From Oscillospiraceae bacterium (GTDB lineage Bacteria > Bacillota > Clostridia > Oscillospirales > Acutalibacteraceae): a DNA stretch of 9,462 bases. The position numbers were made by a program, and so were the translations under genes. Where the stretch lies: contig CADBMQ010000060.1 in NCBI GenBank assembly GCA_902795765.1, positions 1 through 9,462 on the forward strand, in the 5' to 3' direction. The notes below the pieces were generated by a model. The model searched no databases. It saw nothing but the letters and a program-made list of their open reading frames with translations, and was not told the origin of the DNA. How positions within the stretch are numbered: position 1 is the first letter of the stretch; every line of letters starts with the position of its first letter. Shown piece by piece: positions 1 to 6,985 of the stretch.

Positions 1-354
1 CTTGCCTGCGGTCTGTTCTTCTGCGACTAAAACCGAAAATTCGGGTGCATTTTGCACCGCAAGTGATTTCAGTATATCGTTGGTCGATGTGACTTCTCGT
101 TCGACTGTCAATCCGACATTATGACGAAGAAATTTGCCAACACTCTGCGTACTCATCGGGTCATTGTCCGAGGTTAGTCGATAGCCACGATTGCGAACCG
201 ACTCGATTTTATAGCCGTCCTCTTCCAACTTTTTGACCGTTTTCCACACAGCATTTCTCGACACATTCATAAGTGTTGCTATTTGTTGGCCCGAAACAAA
301 CTCGCCACGATATTTTTCTAGCAATTCTAAAAGTTTTTTGGATAACTCTGTCAT
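1..354 (-). CDS. birA: Biotin operon repressor / biotin--[acetyl-CoA-carboxylase] ligase BirA (partial, N-terminal part)
   Basis: Reading leftwards from an ATG at 354, the frame is open to the window edge and gives the first 118 residues of a bifunctional BirA. This enzyme makes biotinyl-5'-AMP and attaches biotin to carboxylase carrier proteins; forms with a DNA-binding domain also repress biotin genes. Residues about 5-60 form the winged helix-turn-helix: GQQIATLMNVSRNAVWKTVK is the HTH core and GYKIESVRNRGYRL the wing. The catalytic domain begins near residue 87 with the conserved TSTNDILK segment and reaches AEEQTAGK, just before the glycine/arginine-rich biotinyl-AMP loop that lies outside the window. 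The start overlaps the stop of the glycosidase gene by four bases (ATGA). No good Shine-Dalgarno precedes it, so translational coupling is likely. The presence of the HTH makes this a class II (regulatory) ligase. No biotin genes are visible nearby. Confidence 0.93.
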   Translation of the reverse strand, partial: MTELSKKLLELLEKYRGEFVSGQQIATLMNVSRNAVWKTVKKLEEDGYKIESVRNRGYRLTSDNDPMSTQSVGKFLRHNVGLTVEREVTSTNDILKSLAVQNAPEFSVLVAEEQTAGK

Positions 355-1598
355 TTTATTATGCCGAGCGTCTGCTTCCATTCGAGAATGCGACGCACCG
401 ACTCCTCCACTCGTTTTATTGATATTTCTCCGCTCTTTACTGCGGTTATTGCGGCAGGAATTTGCACATTGAAATCCGAGCAACATAGCAAATCGTTTCC
501 TGCTTTTATCGCTTGTATTGCCGCTTTTGACGCATCTCCGCCTGTGTAGTCTTTGATTGCGTCCATATACAAATCATCGGTCATTATAACTCGGTCAAAC
601 CCGAGTTTTTCACGAAGAATTTTATGAGCATTCGGTGAAAGTGATGCCGGAAAATTTGCGTCCATACTCTTGACTATATTGTGTGACACGAGAACCGCTC
701 CTGCTCCCGACTTGATGCCCGAAATAAACGGCAGAAAGTCGGTCTGCTCAAACTGACTGTACGGGCGGTTATCATACGCTATGCCCGTATGGGTGTTTTC
801 ATTGTCGCCATAGCCGGGAAAGTGTTTCAGCACCGAGCCGAGTTTTTGCTGATTATTTACAGTCACAACACGGCTCACAAACTCGTTTGTGAGTTTCACA
901 TTGTCACCGAAAGTTCGGTCGAAAATATAACTGCCGTTGTGGGCGACGTCGCTCACAGGTGCGAGATTTACATTTATTCCGAGCGACAAAAGCAGTTGTG
1001 CTTTCTCCTTTGCGTCGAACTCAACAAGTCCAAATCCGCCTTTTTTATACAACTCTTGCGGAGACATAAACGGTGTTTCTCGGAATGCTTTATGAAGGCT
1101 TACTCGGTTGACTTCTCCACCCTCTTCGTCCACCGAAACTATCATCGGAGTTTTCGACGATTTTTGATAGGAGTCAATCATCGCTTTGGCAGTTTCTTTC
1201 GTTTTGCCTTCGAAATCCTTTGAAAATAACACCAAACCACCAAACTGATATTTATCCACCGACTCACGCATACTCTCATCTCGTGAGCAGACAATAAACA
1301 TTTGCCCGACTTTTTGTTCGAGTGTCATTGATTTCAAAGTTCTATCAATAACGCTCTCTTCCTGCTTTGCAGTTGTCGGTTTCGGTTTTGGTTTTTGTCC
1401 TTTTGTGGTTATCGGTTGAGTAGTTACTGTTGTTGTGCTTATTGAAGTTGTGACAGTTGTTAAAGTTTGAGTTGCTTGTGTTGTTGATGACGCTACTATA
1501 TTATTCTGCGTTTCTGCTCTCTCGTCCGAGCAGCTGCAAGATACGCTGAAAAATGTCATCAATATCGCAAGAACTAATATTGTCGATTTTTTTATCAT
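351..1598 (-). CDS. nagZ: Glycoside hydrolase family 3 lipoprotein, beta-N-acetylhexosaminidase (NagZ type)
   Basis: A predicted 415-residue exported enzyme that removes N-acetylglucosamine from cell-wall fragments. The ATG at 1598 is chosen because AAAGGA lies about nine bases upstream and the protein then opens with a lipoprotein signal: MIKK, a hydrophobic stretch (residues 5-20) and FSVSC with lipidated Cys21. An in-frame ATG at 1634 would put 12 residues before the signal and lies inside a terminator hairpin. Residues about 35-80 are a Thr-rich then Lys/Pro-rich linker, likely a wall spacer. The GH3 barrel follows: VDEEGGEVNR (157-166), NLAPVSDV (211-218), KHFPGYGD (258-265) and IMTDDLYM (338-345), where Asp341 is the expected nucleophile. 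In NagZ enzymes the loop after KHFPG carries an Asp-x-His general acid/base dyad; here it reads Asn268-Thr-His270, so the Asp is missing. There is no C-terminal GH3 domain, as in short NagZ forms. It is coupled to birA downstream. Confidence 0.9.
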   Translation of the reverse strand: MIKKSTILVLAILMTFFSVSCSCSDERAETQNNIVASSTTQATQTLTTVTTSISTTTVTTQPITTKGQKPKPKPTTAKQEESVIDRTLKSMTLEQKVGQMFIVCSRDESMRESVDKYQFGGLVLFSKDFEGKTKETAKAMIDSYQKSSKTPMIVSVDEEGGEVNRVSLHKAFRETPFMSPQELYKKGGFGLVEFDAKEKAQLLLSLGINVNLAPVSDVAHNGSYIFDRTFGDNVKLTNEFVSRVVTVNNQQKLGSVLKHFPGYGDNENTHTGIAYDNRPYSQFEQTDFLPFISGIKSGAGAVLVSHNIVKSMDANFPASLSPNAHKILREKLGFDRVIMTDDLYMDAIKDYTGGDASKAAIQAIKAGNDLLCCSDFNVQIPAAITAVKSGEISIKRVEESVRRILEWKQTLGIIK

Positions 1599-1618
1599 TG
1601 TCACTATTCCTTTATTAC

Positions 1619-1649
1619 AAAGTAAAACCGCCACTTATAGTGGCGGTTT
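1619..1649 (-). terminator. Rho-independent terminator after ackA
   Basis: An 11-base-pair perfect inverted repeat (1625-1635 with 1639-1649, core CCGCCACT/AGTGGCGG) has a 3-base loop. On the minus strand it is followed by TTTTACTTT. It begins 14 bases after the ackA stop and ends only about 25 bases before the ATG of the downstream glycosidase. The plus-strand side has only a weak T run and no plus-strand gene to terminate, so it most likely serves ackA. Confidence 0.85.
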
Positions 1650-1662
1650 AATATGACTTTTA

Positions 1663-2868
1663 TTACATTTTTTCTACGATAGCCTTTGTATCTCTTGCAA
1701 TCATAAGTTCCTCGTTTGTCGGAATTACATATACTGCAACAGATGAATCAGGAGTTGAGATAAGTCCCTCGCCACCACGAATCATCTTCTTGTTGAGTTC
1801 GAGATCAATCTTAACACCCATATAGCCGAAATGCTCTGCTACATATTCACGCAACTCATCGCCGTTTTCACCAATACCGCCTGTAAAGATGATAGCATCT
1901 GTACCACCGAGTGCTGCGATATACTGACCAACAAACTTGGTGATCTGATAACGCTGCATTGTGATAGCGAGTTGTGCACGTTTATTGCCGTCTTTTGCCG
2001 CCTGTTCAACGTCACGGTTATCGCTCGAAATACCCGAAACACCGAGCATACCCGACTTTTTGTTGAACAAGTCGGACAACTCTTTTGCACCGAGGTTTTC
2101 TTTTTCGATTATGTATGTTACAACTGACGGATCGAGTGTACCAGTACGGGTACCCATCATAAAGCCGTCAAGCGGAGTAAGTCCCATTGATGTATCATAA
2201 CATTTGCCGTCTTTAACTGCGGAAATTGAAGAGCCGTTACCAAGGTGGCAAGTTACGATGCGTGAGCCCTCTTTTTCTTTGCCTGTGAGTTCAAAATATC
2301 TTTGTGTGATATAGCGATGAGATGTGCCGTGGAAGCCATATCTTCTGATTTTATACTTCTCGAAGTACTCATACGGAAGTGCATAGAGATAAGATGTTTC
2401 GGGCATTGTTGAATGGAATGCTGTATCGAATACAACAACTTCAGGAACATCTTTGCCGAAACTTTCAAGACAAGCACGGATACCTTGTGCGTGTGCTTTA
2501 TTGTGCAACGGAGCGAGGTCTGCAAGGCCTTCGATTTCCTCTACAACCTTTTCGTCAACAACAACTGACTCGGAGAAGATTGCACCGCCTTGCACGATTC
2601 TATGACCTACTGCGCTGATTTCGTCAAGTGACTCAACAGCCTTTGCATCGCTTTCAACCAATGCGTATTTCAAGCAGTCAAATGCTGCAGTATGGTCGGG
2701 CATCGGTGTTTCAGCCGAATATTCTCTGCCGTCAGCAGTTTTATGAGTAATTCTGCCGTCTACTCCAATACGTTCGCAAAGACCTTTTGCGAGCATTTTT
2801 TCGCCGTTCATATCAATAAGCTGATATTTCAATGACGAACTACCTGCGTTTACAACCAAAATTTTCAT
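1663..2868 (-). CDS. ackA: Acetate kinase
   Basis: A full-length 401-residue cytoplasmic acetate kinase, which interconverts acetyl phosphate + ADP and acetate + ATP, the ATP-yielding last step of acetate fermentation. Family landmarks are all present: NAGSSSLKYQL at 7-17, GHRIVQGG at 88-95 (Arg90), FDTAFHSTMP at 147-156 (Asp148), the HGTSH signature at 180-184 (His180), LGNGSSISAV at 209-218, GFMMGTRTGTLDPSV at 235-249 (Arg241), FTGGIGENG at 328-336 and the C-terminal TNEELMIARD (384-393). These match the substrate and catalytic positions known from the Methanosarcina enzyme. AGGAG sits about seven bases before the ATG, with a strong promoter upstream. Unlike in many Firmicutes, no phosphotransacetylase gene (pta) adjoins it: upstream is a divergent gene and downstream is a terminator, so it is probably transcribed mainly as a single gene. 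Confidence 0.98.
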   Translation of the reverse strand: MKILVVNAGSSSLKYQLIDMNGEKMLAKGLCERIGVDGRITHKTADGREYSAETPMPDHTAAFDCLKYALVESDAKAVESLDEISAVGHRIVQGGAIFSESVVVDEKVVEEIEGLADLAPLHNKAHAQGIRACLESFGKDVPEVVVFDTAFHSTMPETSYLYALPYEYFEKYKIRRYGFHGTSHRYITQRYFELTGKEKEGSRIVTCHLGNGSSISAVKDGKCYDTSMGLTPLDGFMMGTRTGTLDPSVVTYIIEKENLGAKELSDLFNKKSGMLGVSGISSDNRDVEQAAKDGNKRAQLAITMQRYQITKFVGQYIAALGGTDAIIFTGGIGENGDELREYVAEHFGYMGVKIDLELNKKMIRGGEGLISTPDSSVAVYVIPTNEELMIARDTKAIVEKM

Positions 2869-2904
2869 AACAAAACTCCTATATTTTTTAATTCTTTTCT
2901 ATTT

Positions 2905-2933
2905 ATTATAAAACATATTTTCATTAAATTCAA
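2905..2933 (-). promoter_or_regulatory. SigA-type promoter of ackA
   Basis: On the minus strand the -35 box TTGAAT (2928-2933) and a consensus -10 box TATAAT (2905-2910) are separated by exactly 17 bases. Transcription would start near 2898, leaving a leader of about 30 bases that contains the AGGAG ribosome binding site of ackA. The surrounding DNA is very A/T rich. Confidence 0.8.
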
Positions 2934-3006
2934 CCCATTTTTTCAAATATTTACTAAAATGTACGAGCCGTCATAGTACACGATAACAAAGCATAGTAAT
3001 TATTAT

Positions 3007-3014
3007 GGAAGGAG
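3007..3014 (+). promoter_or_regulatory. Ribosome binding site setting a TTG start for the BofA-family gene
   Basis: GGAAGGAG lies eight bases before TTG at 3023. The in-frame ATG at 3005 overlaps this sequence and has no Shine-Dalgarno of its own, so the TTG is the better start. Confidence 0.75.
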
Positions 3015-3022
3015 TTGATTTT

Positions 3023-3289
3023 TTGACAGTTTTTGACTATATTATGCTCGGTTTGTTTGTTTTGGCAATTCTTATTGTTCTCGGTTTTGCTCTTAAAACT
3101 AAAAAGTTTTTTAAAACGCTCGCATTATCTTGTGCGCTTGGTATCGGAAGTCTTTTTATTATGTACATACTCTCGTCTATAAGCGGTTTTAAACTCGAAA
3201 TTACACCGTTCACACTCGGTGTTTCGGGCATTTTCGGTCTACCTGGTGTTATTTGTATGGCTGTGACGAAAATGATATGGTTTATTTAG
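3023..3289 (+). CDS. bofA: Pro-sigma-K processing inhibitor BofA family protein
   Basis: An integral membrane protein of 88 residues from the TTG start (94 from the upstream ATG). It has two strongly hydrophobic segments: roughly residues 7-24 (IMLGLFVLAILIVLGFAL) and 36-55, the latter ending in a Tyr-Ile-Leu-Ser-Ser-Ile stretch. The C-terminal part carries the BofA-family hallmark TPFTLGVSGIFGLPGV, followed by a short hydrophobic end. In Bacillus subtilis, BofA sits in the outer forespore membrane with SpoIVFA and holds the intramembrane protease SpoIVFB inactive, delaying sigma-K activation. Family membership is clear from the motif. The same role here is inference, because many clostridia have BofA-like proteins without a standard SpoIVFA/FB pathway. 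The gene is divergent from ackA, and no terminator is apparent between it and the ATPase gene. Confidence 0.85.
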   Translation: MTVFDYIMLGLFVLAILIVLGFALKTKKFFKTLALSCALGIGSLFIMYILSSISGFKLEITPFTLGVSGIFGLPGVICMAVTKMIWFI

Positions 3290-3349
3290 AAAATTGGCAT
3301 AAATTGGGGAATGATGCGAAATTTAGAGCAGTTAATTAGCAAATATAGG

Positions 3350-3378
3350 TTGCAAAAGTGTTTGAAATGAGTTATAAT
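3350..3378 (+). promoter_or_regulatory. SigA-type promoter of the Ca2+ ATPase gene
   Basis: TTGCAA (3350-3355) and a consensus TATAAT (3373-3378) are spaced by 17 bases. Transcription would begin near 3385, giving a leader of about 30 bases with the GGAGG ribosome binding site (3403-3407) eight bases before the TTG start. The rest of the 3290-3415 gap shows nothing else that I can name. Confidence 0.8.
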
Positions 3379-3415
3379 ATAGAGAATTGATATATTATAA
3401 ACGGAGGTAGAAATT

Positions 3416-6058
3416 TTGATTTTTCATTCCGCAACTACTGATGAAATTATTACTGAATTTAGTGCAAATATCCAAAACGGTCTCACAGACAAAGAAGTTG
3501 AAGAGCGACTTCGTAAGTATGGTGAAAACACCATTCCCGACCAGCAGAAAAAGAGTTTCTTCGCTCGTTTCATCGACCAGATGAAGAGCGTTATGATTAT
3601 CATTTTGCTCATTGCCGCTGTTGTTTCCTGCATTGTCACGGTTTTTGAAGGTAAGAATGATTGGCTCGAACCTATCGTTATCGTTGCGATTGTTCTTTTA
3701 AATGCTATTCTCGGTGTTATTCAGGAAAGCCGTGCAGAGGCAGCTCTTGAATCACTTAAGCAACTATCCGCTCCAACCGCAAAGGTTATTCGCAACGGCG
3801 AACAGATTTCGGTTGACGCTAACAAGCTTGTTCCAGGAGATATTATTGTTGTCGAAGCAGGTGACTATATTCCCGCTGACGCTCGTTTGCTTGAATCATA
3901 CAGTCTTCGTTGTGATGAGTCGGTGTTGACAGGCGAGTCTGTGCCTGTTGAAAAAGACGCAGGTTTGCTTTGTGAAGATATTGCGTCTATCGGCGACAGA
4001 GCGAATATGATTTTCAGCGGTTGTGCCGCTGACTACGGCCGTGGTAAGGCTATCGTTATTGCAACGGGGCTTGACACCGAGATGGGTAAGATTGCTACGA
4101 TTTTGAAGGATACCGAATCAAGCAGTACTCCCCTTCAAGAAAGACTTGCAAGTCTTGGTAAAAACCTCGGACTTATCGCACTTGCAATTTGCGGTATAAT
4201 TCTCGTTTATGGTCTTATTAGAGGTCTTTCGTTTATCGACATCTTTATGACTTCGGTTTCACTCGCTGTTGCGGCTATTCCCGAAGGTTTACCCGCTATT
4301 GTAACTGTTGTTCTTGCTCTCGGTGTTCGCAATATGGTTAAGAAAAATGCGATTATTCGTCGTTTGCCTGCGGTTGAAACACTCGGAAGTGCGTCGGTTA
4401 TCTGCTCGGATAAGACTGGCACTTTAACTCAAAACAAGATGACTTTGATGAAAATCTTCTCGCAAGGAAGATTTGTTGATATGGCAGACCGTCTGCCCGA
4501 AGATGCTGCCGCTTTGCTTAAAATCGGTGCTTTGTGTTGCGACGGCACGGTTGAAATGGTTGACGGCAAACTTGTTCACAAAGGCGACCCGACAGAAACT
4601 GCTATCGTTGCCGCTATGTGTGAAATTTTCCAAACAAACAAGCAGACACTTGAAAGCTTGAACCCGAGAATGTGCGAAATCCCCTTTGACTCGGATAGAA
4701 AACTTATGACGGTTGTTTGCGTTATCGACTCGAAACCTTTCGCTATCGTTAAGGGTGGTGCCGATATTCTCATCGACAGATGTCAGAATATCAACCGTGA
4801 GGAAACTCAAAAAGCCGCTCAAATTATGGCAAACGATGCTATGCGTGTTTTGGGTATCGCAATGAAACCGCTCGAATTTGTTCCGAGTAACCCGACAAGT
4901 GAGGAACTTGAAAACGATCTTTCATTTGTTGGTTTGGTTGGTCTTATCGATCCGCCTCGTGAGGAAGCAAAAGTTGCTATTCAAGAGTGCAAACAAGCAG
5001 GTATTCGCACCGTTATGATTACAGGCGACCACGTTGTTACTGCAAGTGCGATTGCAAAGCAGCTTGGCATTCTTGAAAAGGATCAAGAGGCTGTGACGGG
5101 TGTTGAACTCGAACAAATGACAGACGAGGAACTTGACGAGAAAATCGAGAATATTTCTGTTTATGCTCGTGTTACTCCTGCCGATAAAATTCGCATTGTA
5201 AACACATGGCAACGCAAAGGTCAAGTCGTTGCTATGACAGGTGACGGAGTTAACGATGCACCTGCCTTGAAAGCGGCTGACATTGGTTGTGCGATGGGCA
5301 AAACGGGTACGGACGTTGCTAAAAGTGCGGCAGCTATGACATTGACTGACGACAACTTTGCAACAATTGTTTCGGCAGTTAAACAAGGCCGTGGTATTTA
5401 CGAAAACATTCGCAAGGCTGTGCATTTCCTTTTGTCTTGCAACCTTGGTGAGATTTTTGCGGTGTTTATCACTATGTTGATTTTCGGTGCTTCACCGCTT
5501 ACTCCTATTCTCCTTCTTTGGACTAACCTCATAACCGACTCGCTCCCTGCTTTGGCGCTCGGTATGGAACCTGCTGAAAGCAATATTATGATGAAGAAAC
5601 CCCGTCAGCGTTCGGAAAGCATTTTTGCAGACGGATTAGGTGTTTCAACTGTTTGGCAGGGTGCATTGATTGGTATTGTAACAATTTGTGCGTTCATTAT
5701 CGGTCTTGTGTCTTGTGGTTGGAGTTTCGGCATTGACTTAAAGGCAAACGGTGCTTTGGCAGTTGCACAAACTATGGCATTCGCAGTTTTGTCGCTCTCG
5801 CAGTTGTTCCACGCATTCTCTTGCAGAAGTGACCGCCCGATTGTTATGGCAGGTTTGTTCAAAAATCCGTATATGTGGCTTGCTTTTGCCGGCTCGCTCA
5901 TACTTTTGTGCGTTGTGCTTTTCGTTCCGGTAATCAGCACCGCATTTGGTATCGCTTCGCTTAGCGGCTCGGCTATTACTATCATTTTGATTTTGTCGCT
6001 TGTGCCGTTTGTTGCAAGTGAGATAGTTAAGTTTGTTAACCACATTCGCAAAAAATAA
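3416..6058 (+). CDS. P2-type calcium-transporting ATPase (SERCA/PMR1-like cation pump)
   Basis: An 880-residue plasma-membrane P-type ATPase, expected to expel Ca2+ using ATP. The start is TTG with GGAGG eight bases upstream; the next Met is past residue 50, inside the conserved cation-ATPase N-terminal domain, so the TTG start is needed. In order: N-terminal domain (GLTDKEVEERLRKYGENTIP, about 23-42), M1-M2, the actuator motif TGES at 172-175, M4 PEGLP at 289-293, the phosphorylation motif DKTGTLT with Asp332, KGGAD around 446 in the nucleotide-binding domain, TGDGVNDAP at 608-616, and six C-terminal membrane spans. Ion-site residues equivalent to SERCA Glu309, Asn768, Glu771, Asn796, Thr799 and Asp800 are present (Glu290, Asn676, Glu679, Asn704, Thr707, Asp708). 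The M8 position matching SERCA Glu908 is Gln796. Length matches bacterial Ca2+ pumps such as Listeria LMCA1. Mn2+ transport is an alternative. Confidence 0.93.
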   Translation: MIFHSATTDEIITEFSANIQNGLTDKEVEERLRKYGENTIPDQQKKSFFARFIDQMKSVMIIILLIAAVVSCIVTVFEGKNDWLEPIVIVAIVLLNAILGVIQESRAEAALESLKQLSAPTAKVIRNGEQISVDANKLVPGDIIVVEAGDYIPADARLLESYSLRCDESVLTGESVPVEKDAGLLCEDIASIGDRANMIFSGCAADYGRGKAIVIATGLDTEMGKIATILKDTESSSTPLQERLASLGKNLGLIALAICGIILVYGLIRGLSFIDIFMTSVSLAVAAIPEGLPAIVTVVLALGVRNMVKKNAIIRRLPAVETLGSASVICSDKTGTLTQNKMTLMKIFSQGRFVDMADRLPEDAAALLKIGALCCDGTVEMVDGKLVHKGDPTETAIVAAMCEIFQTNKQTLESLNPRMCEIPFDSDRKLMTVVCVIDSKPFAIVKGGADILIDRCQNINREETQKAAQIMANDAMRVLGIAMKPLEFVPSNPTSEELENDLSFVGLVGLIDPPREEAKVAIQECKQAGIRTVMITGDHVVTASAIAKQLGILEKDQEAVTGVELEQMTDEELDEKIENISVYARVTPADKIRIVNTWQRKGQVVAMTGDGVNDAPALKAADIGCAMGKTGTDVAKSAAAMTLTDDNFATIVSAVKQGRGIYENIRKAVHFLLSCNLGEIFAVFITMLIFGASPLTPILLLWTNLITDSLPALALGMEPAESNIMMKKPRQRSESIFADGLGVSTVWQGALIGIVTICAFIIGLVSCGWSFGIDLKANGALAVAQTMAFAVLSLSQLFHAFSCRSDRPIVMAGLFKNPYMWLAFAGSLILLCVVLFVPVISTAFGIASLSGSAITIILILSLVPFVASEIVKFVNHIRKK

Positions 6059-6069
6059 GTATTGTTTTT

Positions 6070-6106
6070 AAATCCCCGTGTCACTTATTGGCACGGGGAT
6101 TTTTTA
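6070..6106 (+). terminator. Rho-independent terminator after the Ca2+ ATPase gene, possibly shared by the convergent operon
   Basis: A stem of 14 pairs with one G-U (6070-6083 with 6089-6102, core ATCCCCGTG/CACGGGGAT) and a 5-base loop is followed by a T run on the plus strand, 12 bases after the ATPase stop. The stop codon of the convergent minus-strand gene (6104-6106) lies in this T run, so the hairpin is the only terminator-like structure for that operon too. On the minus side the T run is short (TTT), so termination there is probably weaker. Confidence 0.9.
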
Positions 6107-6625
6107 GGTTATAAACTCGTCACAATCGTCGAACAAAAGCATTATTGCAACCATACACGCAACCATTTGCGCATCAATTTCTGTTCCTTGAACGCTGATT
6201 TCCCTTGGCTCGACAATTTTGCCATTGACTGTTCGGATTTTTCGTTGGACACTAACACTTACTCCGTCTTTGTTGACTGATGACACGCTGACGGTGTCTT
6301 TGGCAGACAAGCCACAACTTACAACGGGTATTTTTAGCCGTTGCAGAGCATACAGTTCTCGCTCGTCTGCGTTGCAGGTTACAGCGCATTTAACCGAATT
6401 CGGGCATTTTATCGGCACTTCTCCACCTGCGACAAACAGCACTGTATGTGTGTCTTGCGTTGCTATCGGTCGAACTCCGTTTAGTATCAGATAATGCGTT
6501 GTGTCAGATGTTGAGAGAAATTTATTCGAATCGATATAAAGAGTTTGGCGAAACTGCGACAGAAGATTATATAATCTTTCGGCTCGACTATCAAACGGAG
6601 ATGAAATTGATAGGATTGTGTGCAT
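6104..6625 (-). CDS. Hypothetical protein, last gene of the DUF421 operon
   Basis: A 173-residue protein that I do not recognise. AGGAGG lies five bases before its ATG and overlaps the TAG stop of the DUF4363 gene, so it is clearly the third gene of the operon. It shows no signal peptide and no clear membrane span; the C-terminal MVACMVAIMLLF (154-165) is hydrophobic but more likely a buried helix. It has six cysteines (74, 80, 84, 104, 157, 168). The middle segment TCNADERELYALQRL (83-97), then IPVVSCGLSAKDTVSVSSV (99-117) and a following VQRKIRTVNGKIVEP (127-141), loosely recalls the 'N-A-D-D ... GL ... D' part of Mur ligase central domains. There is no visible P-loop and it is far too short for a whole ligase. 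Any link to cell-wall ligases is a weak inference; a small cytoplasmic partner of the DUF421/DUF4363 proteins is equally possible. Confidence 0.75.
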   Translation of the reverse strand: MHTILSISSPFDSRAERLYNLLSQFRQTLYIDSNKFLSTSDTTHYLILNGVRPIATQDTHTVLFVAGGEVPIKCPNSVKCAVTCNADERELYALQRLKIPVVSCGLSAKDTVSVSSVNKDGVSVSVQRKIRTVNGKIVEPREISVQGTEIDAQMVACMVAIMLLFDDCDEFIT

Positions 6626-6634
6626 CGTTGCCTC

Positions 6635-6985
6635 CTAATAATTTGCGTGGTCTATTGAACTTAAAACCGATTGATACTGTGCTGCGGCGTGTGGAAGTTC
6701 CCTGCGCATAACATATTCAAGGTACATATTCGCCGACTGCGATATATCTTCGAGTTCGCCCTCGTCCACAAAAAGTCGCATCCATGAAATGCTATCGGTA
6801 AAATTATGAACTGTGTTTGCAAGGACATCATACGATTTTTGAAAATCTCCGTTATTTAAGCTTGTGTAGGATTTTTTGACATTTGCACTCAACTCGTTAA
6901 TCTGACGGTTTACTGTGAACATTTGAGTGACACTCAATCCGACAATAACTGCGACTATCGCAAGCACCGCATACATTCGCTTCAT
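6635..6985 (-). CDS. DUF4363 family protein, single-pass membrane anchored
   Basis: A 116-residue protein with an uncleaved-looking N-terminal anchor (residues 4-22, MYAVLAIVAVIVGLSVTQM). The rest is a mostly helical, extracytoplasmic domain: NRQINELSANVKKSYTSLNN (26-45) and a Trp-Met-Arg-Leu-Phe-Val-Asp-Glu stretch (68-75) followed by acidic and helical sequence. Length, topology and position next to a DUF421 gene match DUF4363 proteins of clostridia, whose function is unknown. Its ATG overlaps the DUF421 stop by four bases (ATGA), and only weak G-rich sequence precedes it, so translational coupling is likely. Its own stop lies inside the ribosome binding site of the next gene. The family call rests on recognition and context and is less certain than the DUF421 call. 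Confidence 0.75.
   Translation of the reverse strand: MKRMYAVLAIVAVIVGLSVTQMFTVNRQINELSANVKKSYTSLNNGDFQKSYDVLANTVHNFTDSISWMRLFVDEGELEDISQSANMYLEYVMRRELPHAAAQYQSVLSSIDHANY

Noticed and set aside
789..1223. 144-residue plus-strand frame inside the glycosidase gene
   Set aside because: It is antisense to the GH3 catalytic region and has no family resemblance or promoter.
3290..3349. Search for a terminator or small RNA between the BofA-family and ATPase genes
   Set aside because: Only an AATTGG direct repeat was seen; no stable hairpin with a T run.
4922..5425. 167-residue minus-strand open frame inside the Ca2+ ATPase gene
   Set aside because: It lies antisense to strongly conserved ATPase motifs, has low-complexity Asn/Cys-rich sequence and resembles no family. 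It is a shadow of the real gene.
5605..6084. 159-residue minus-strand open frame over the end of the ATPase gene and its terminator
   Set aside because: It runs through the terminator hairpin and is antisense to the C-terminal membrane spans, with no ribosome binding site. It is a shadow.
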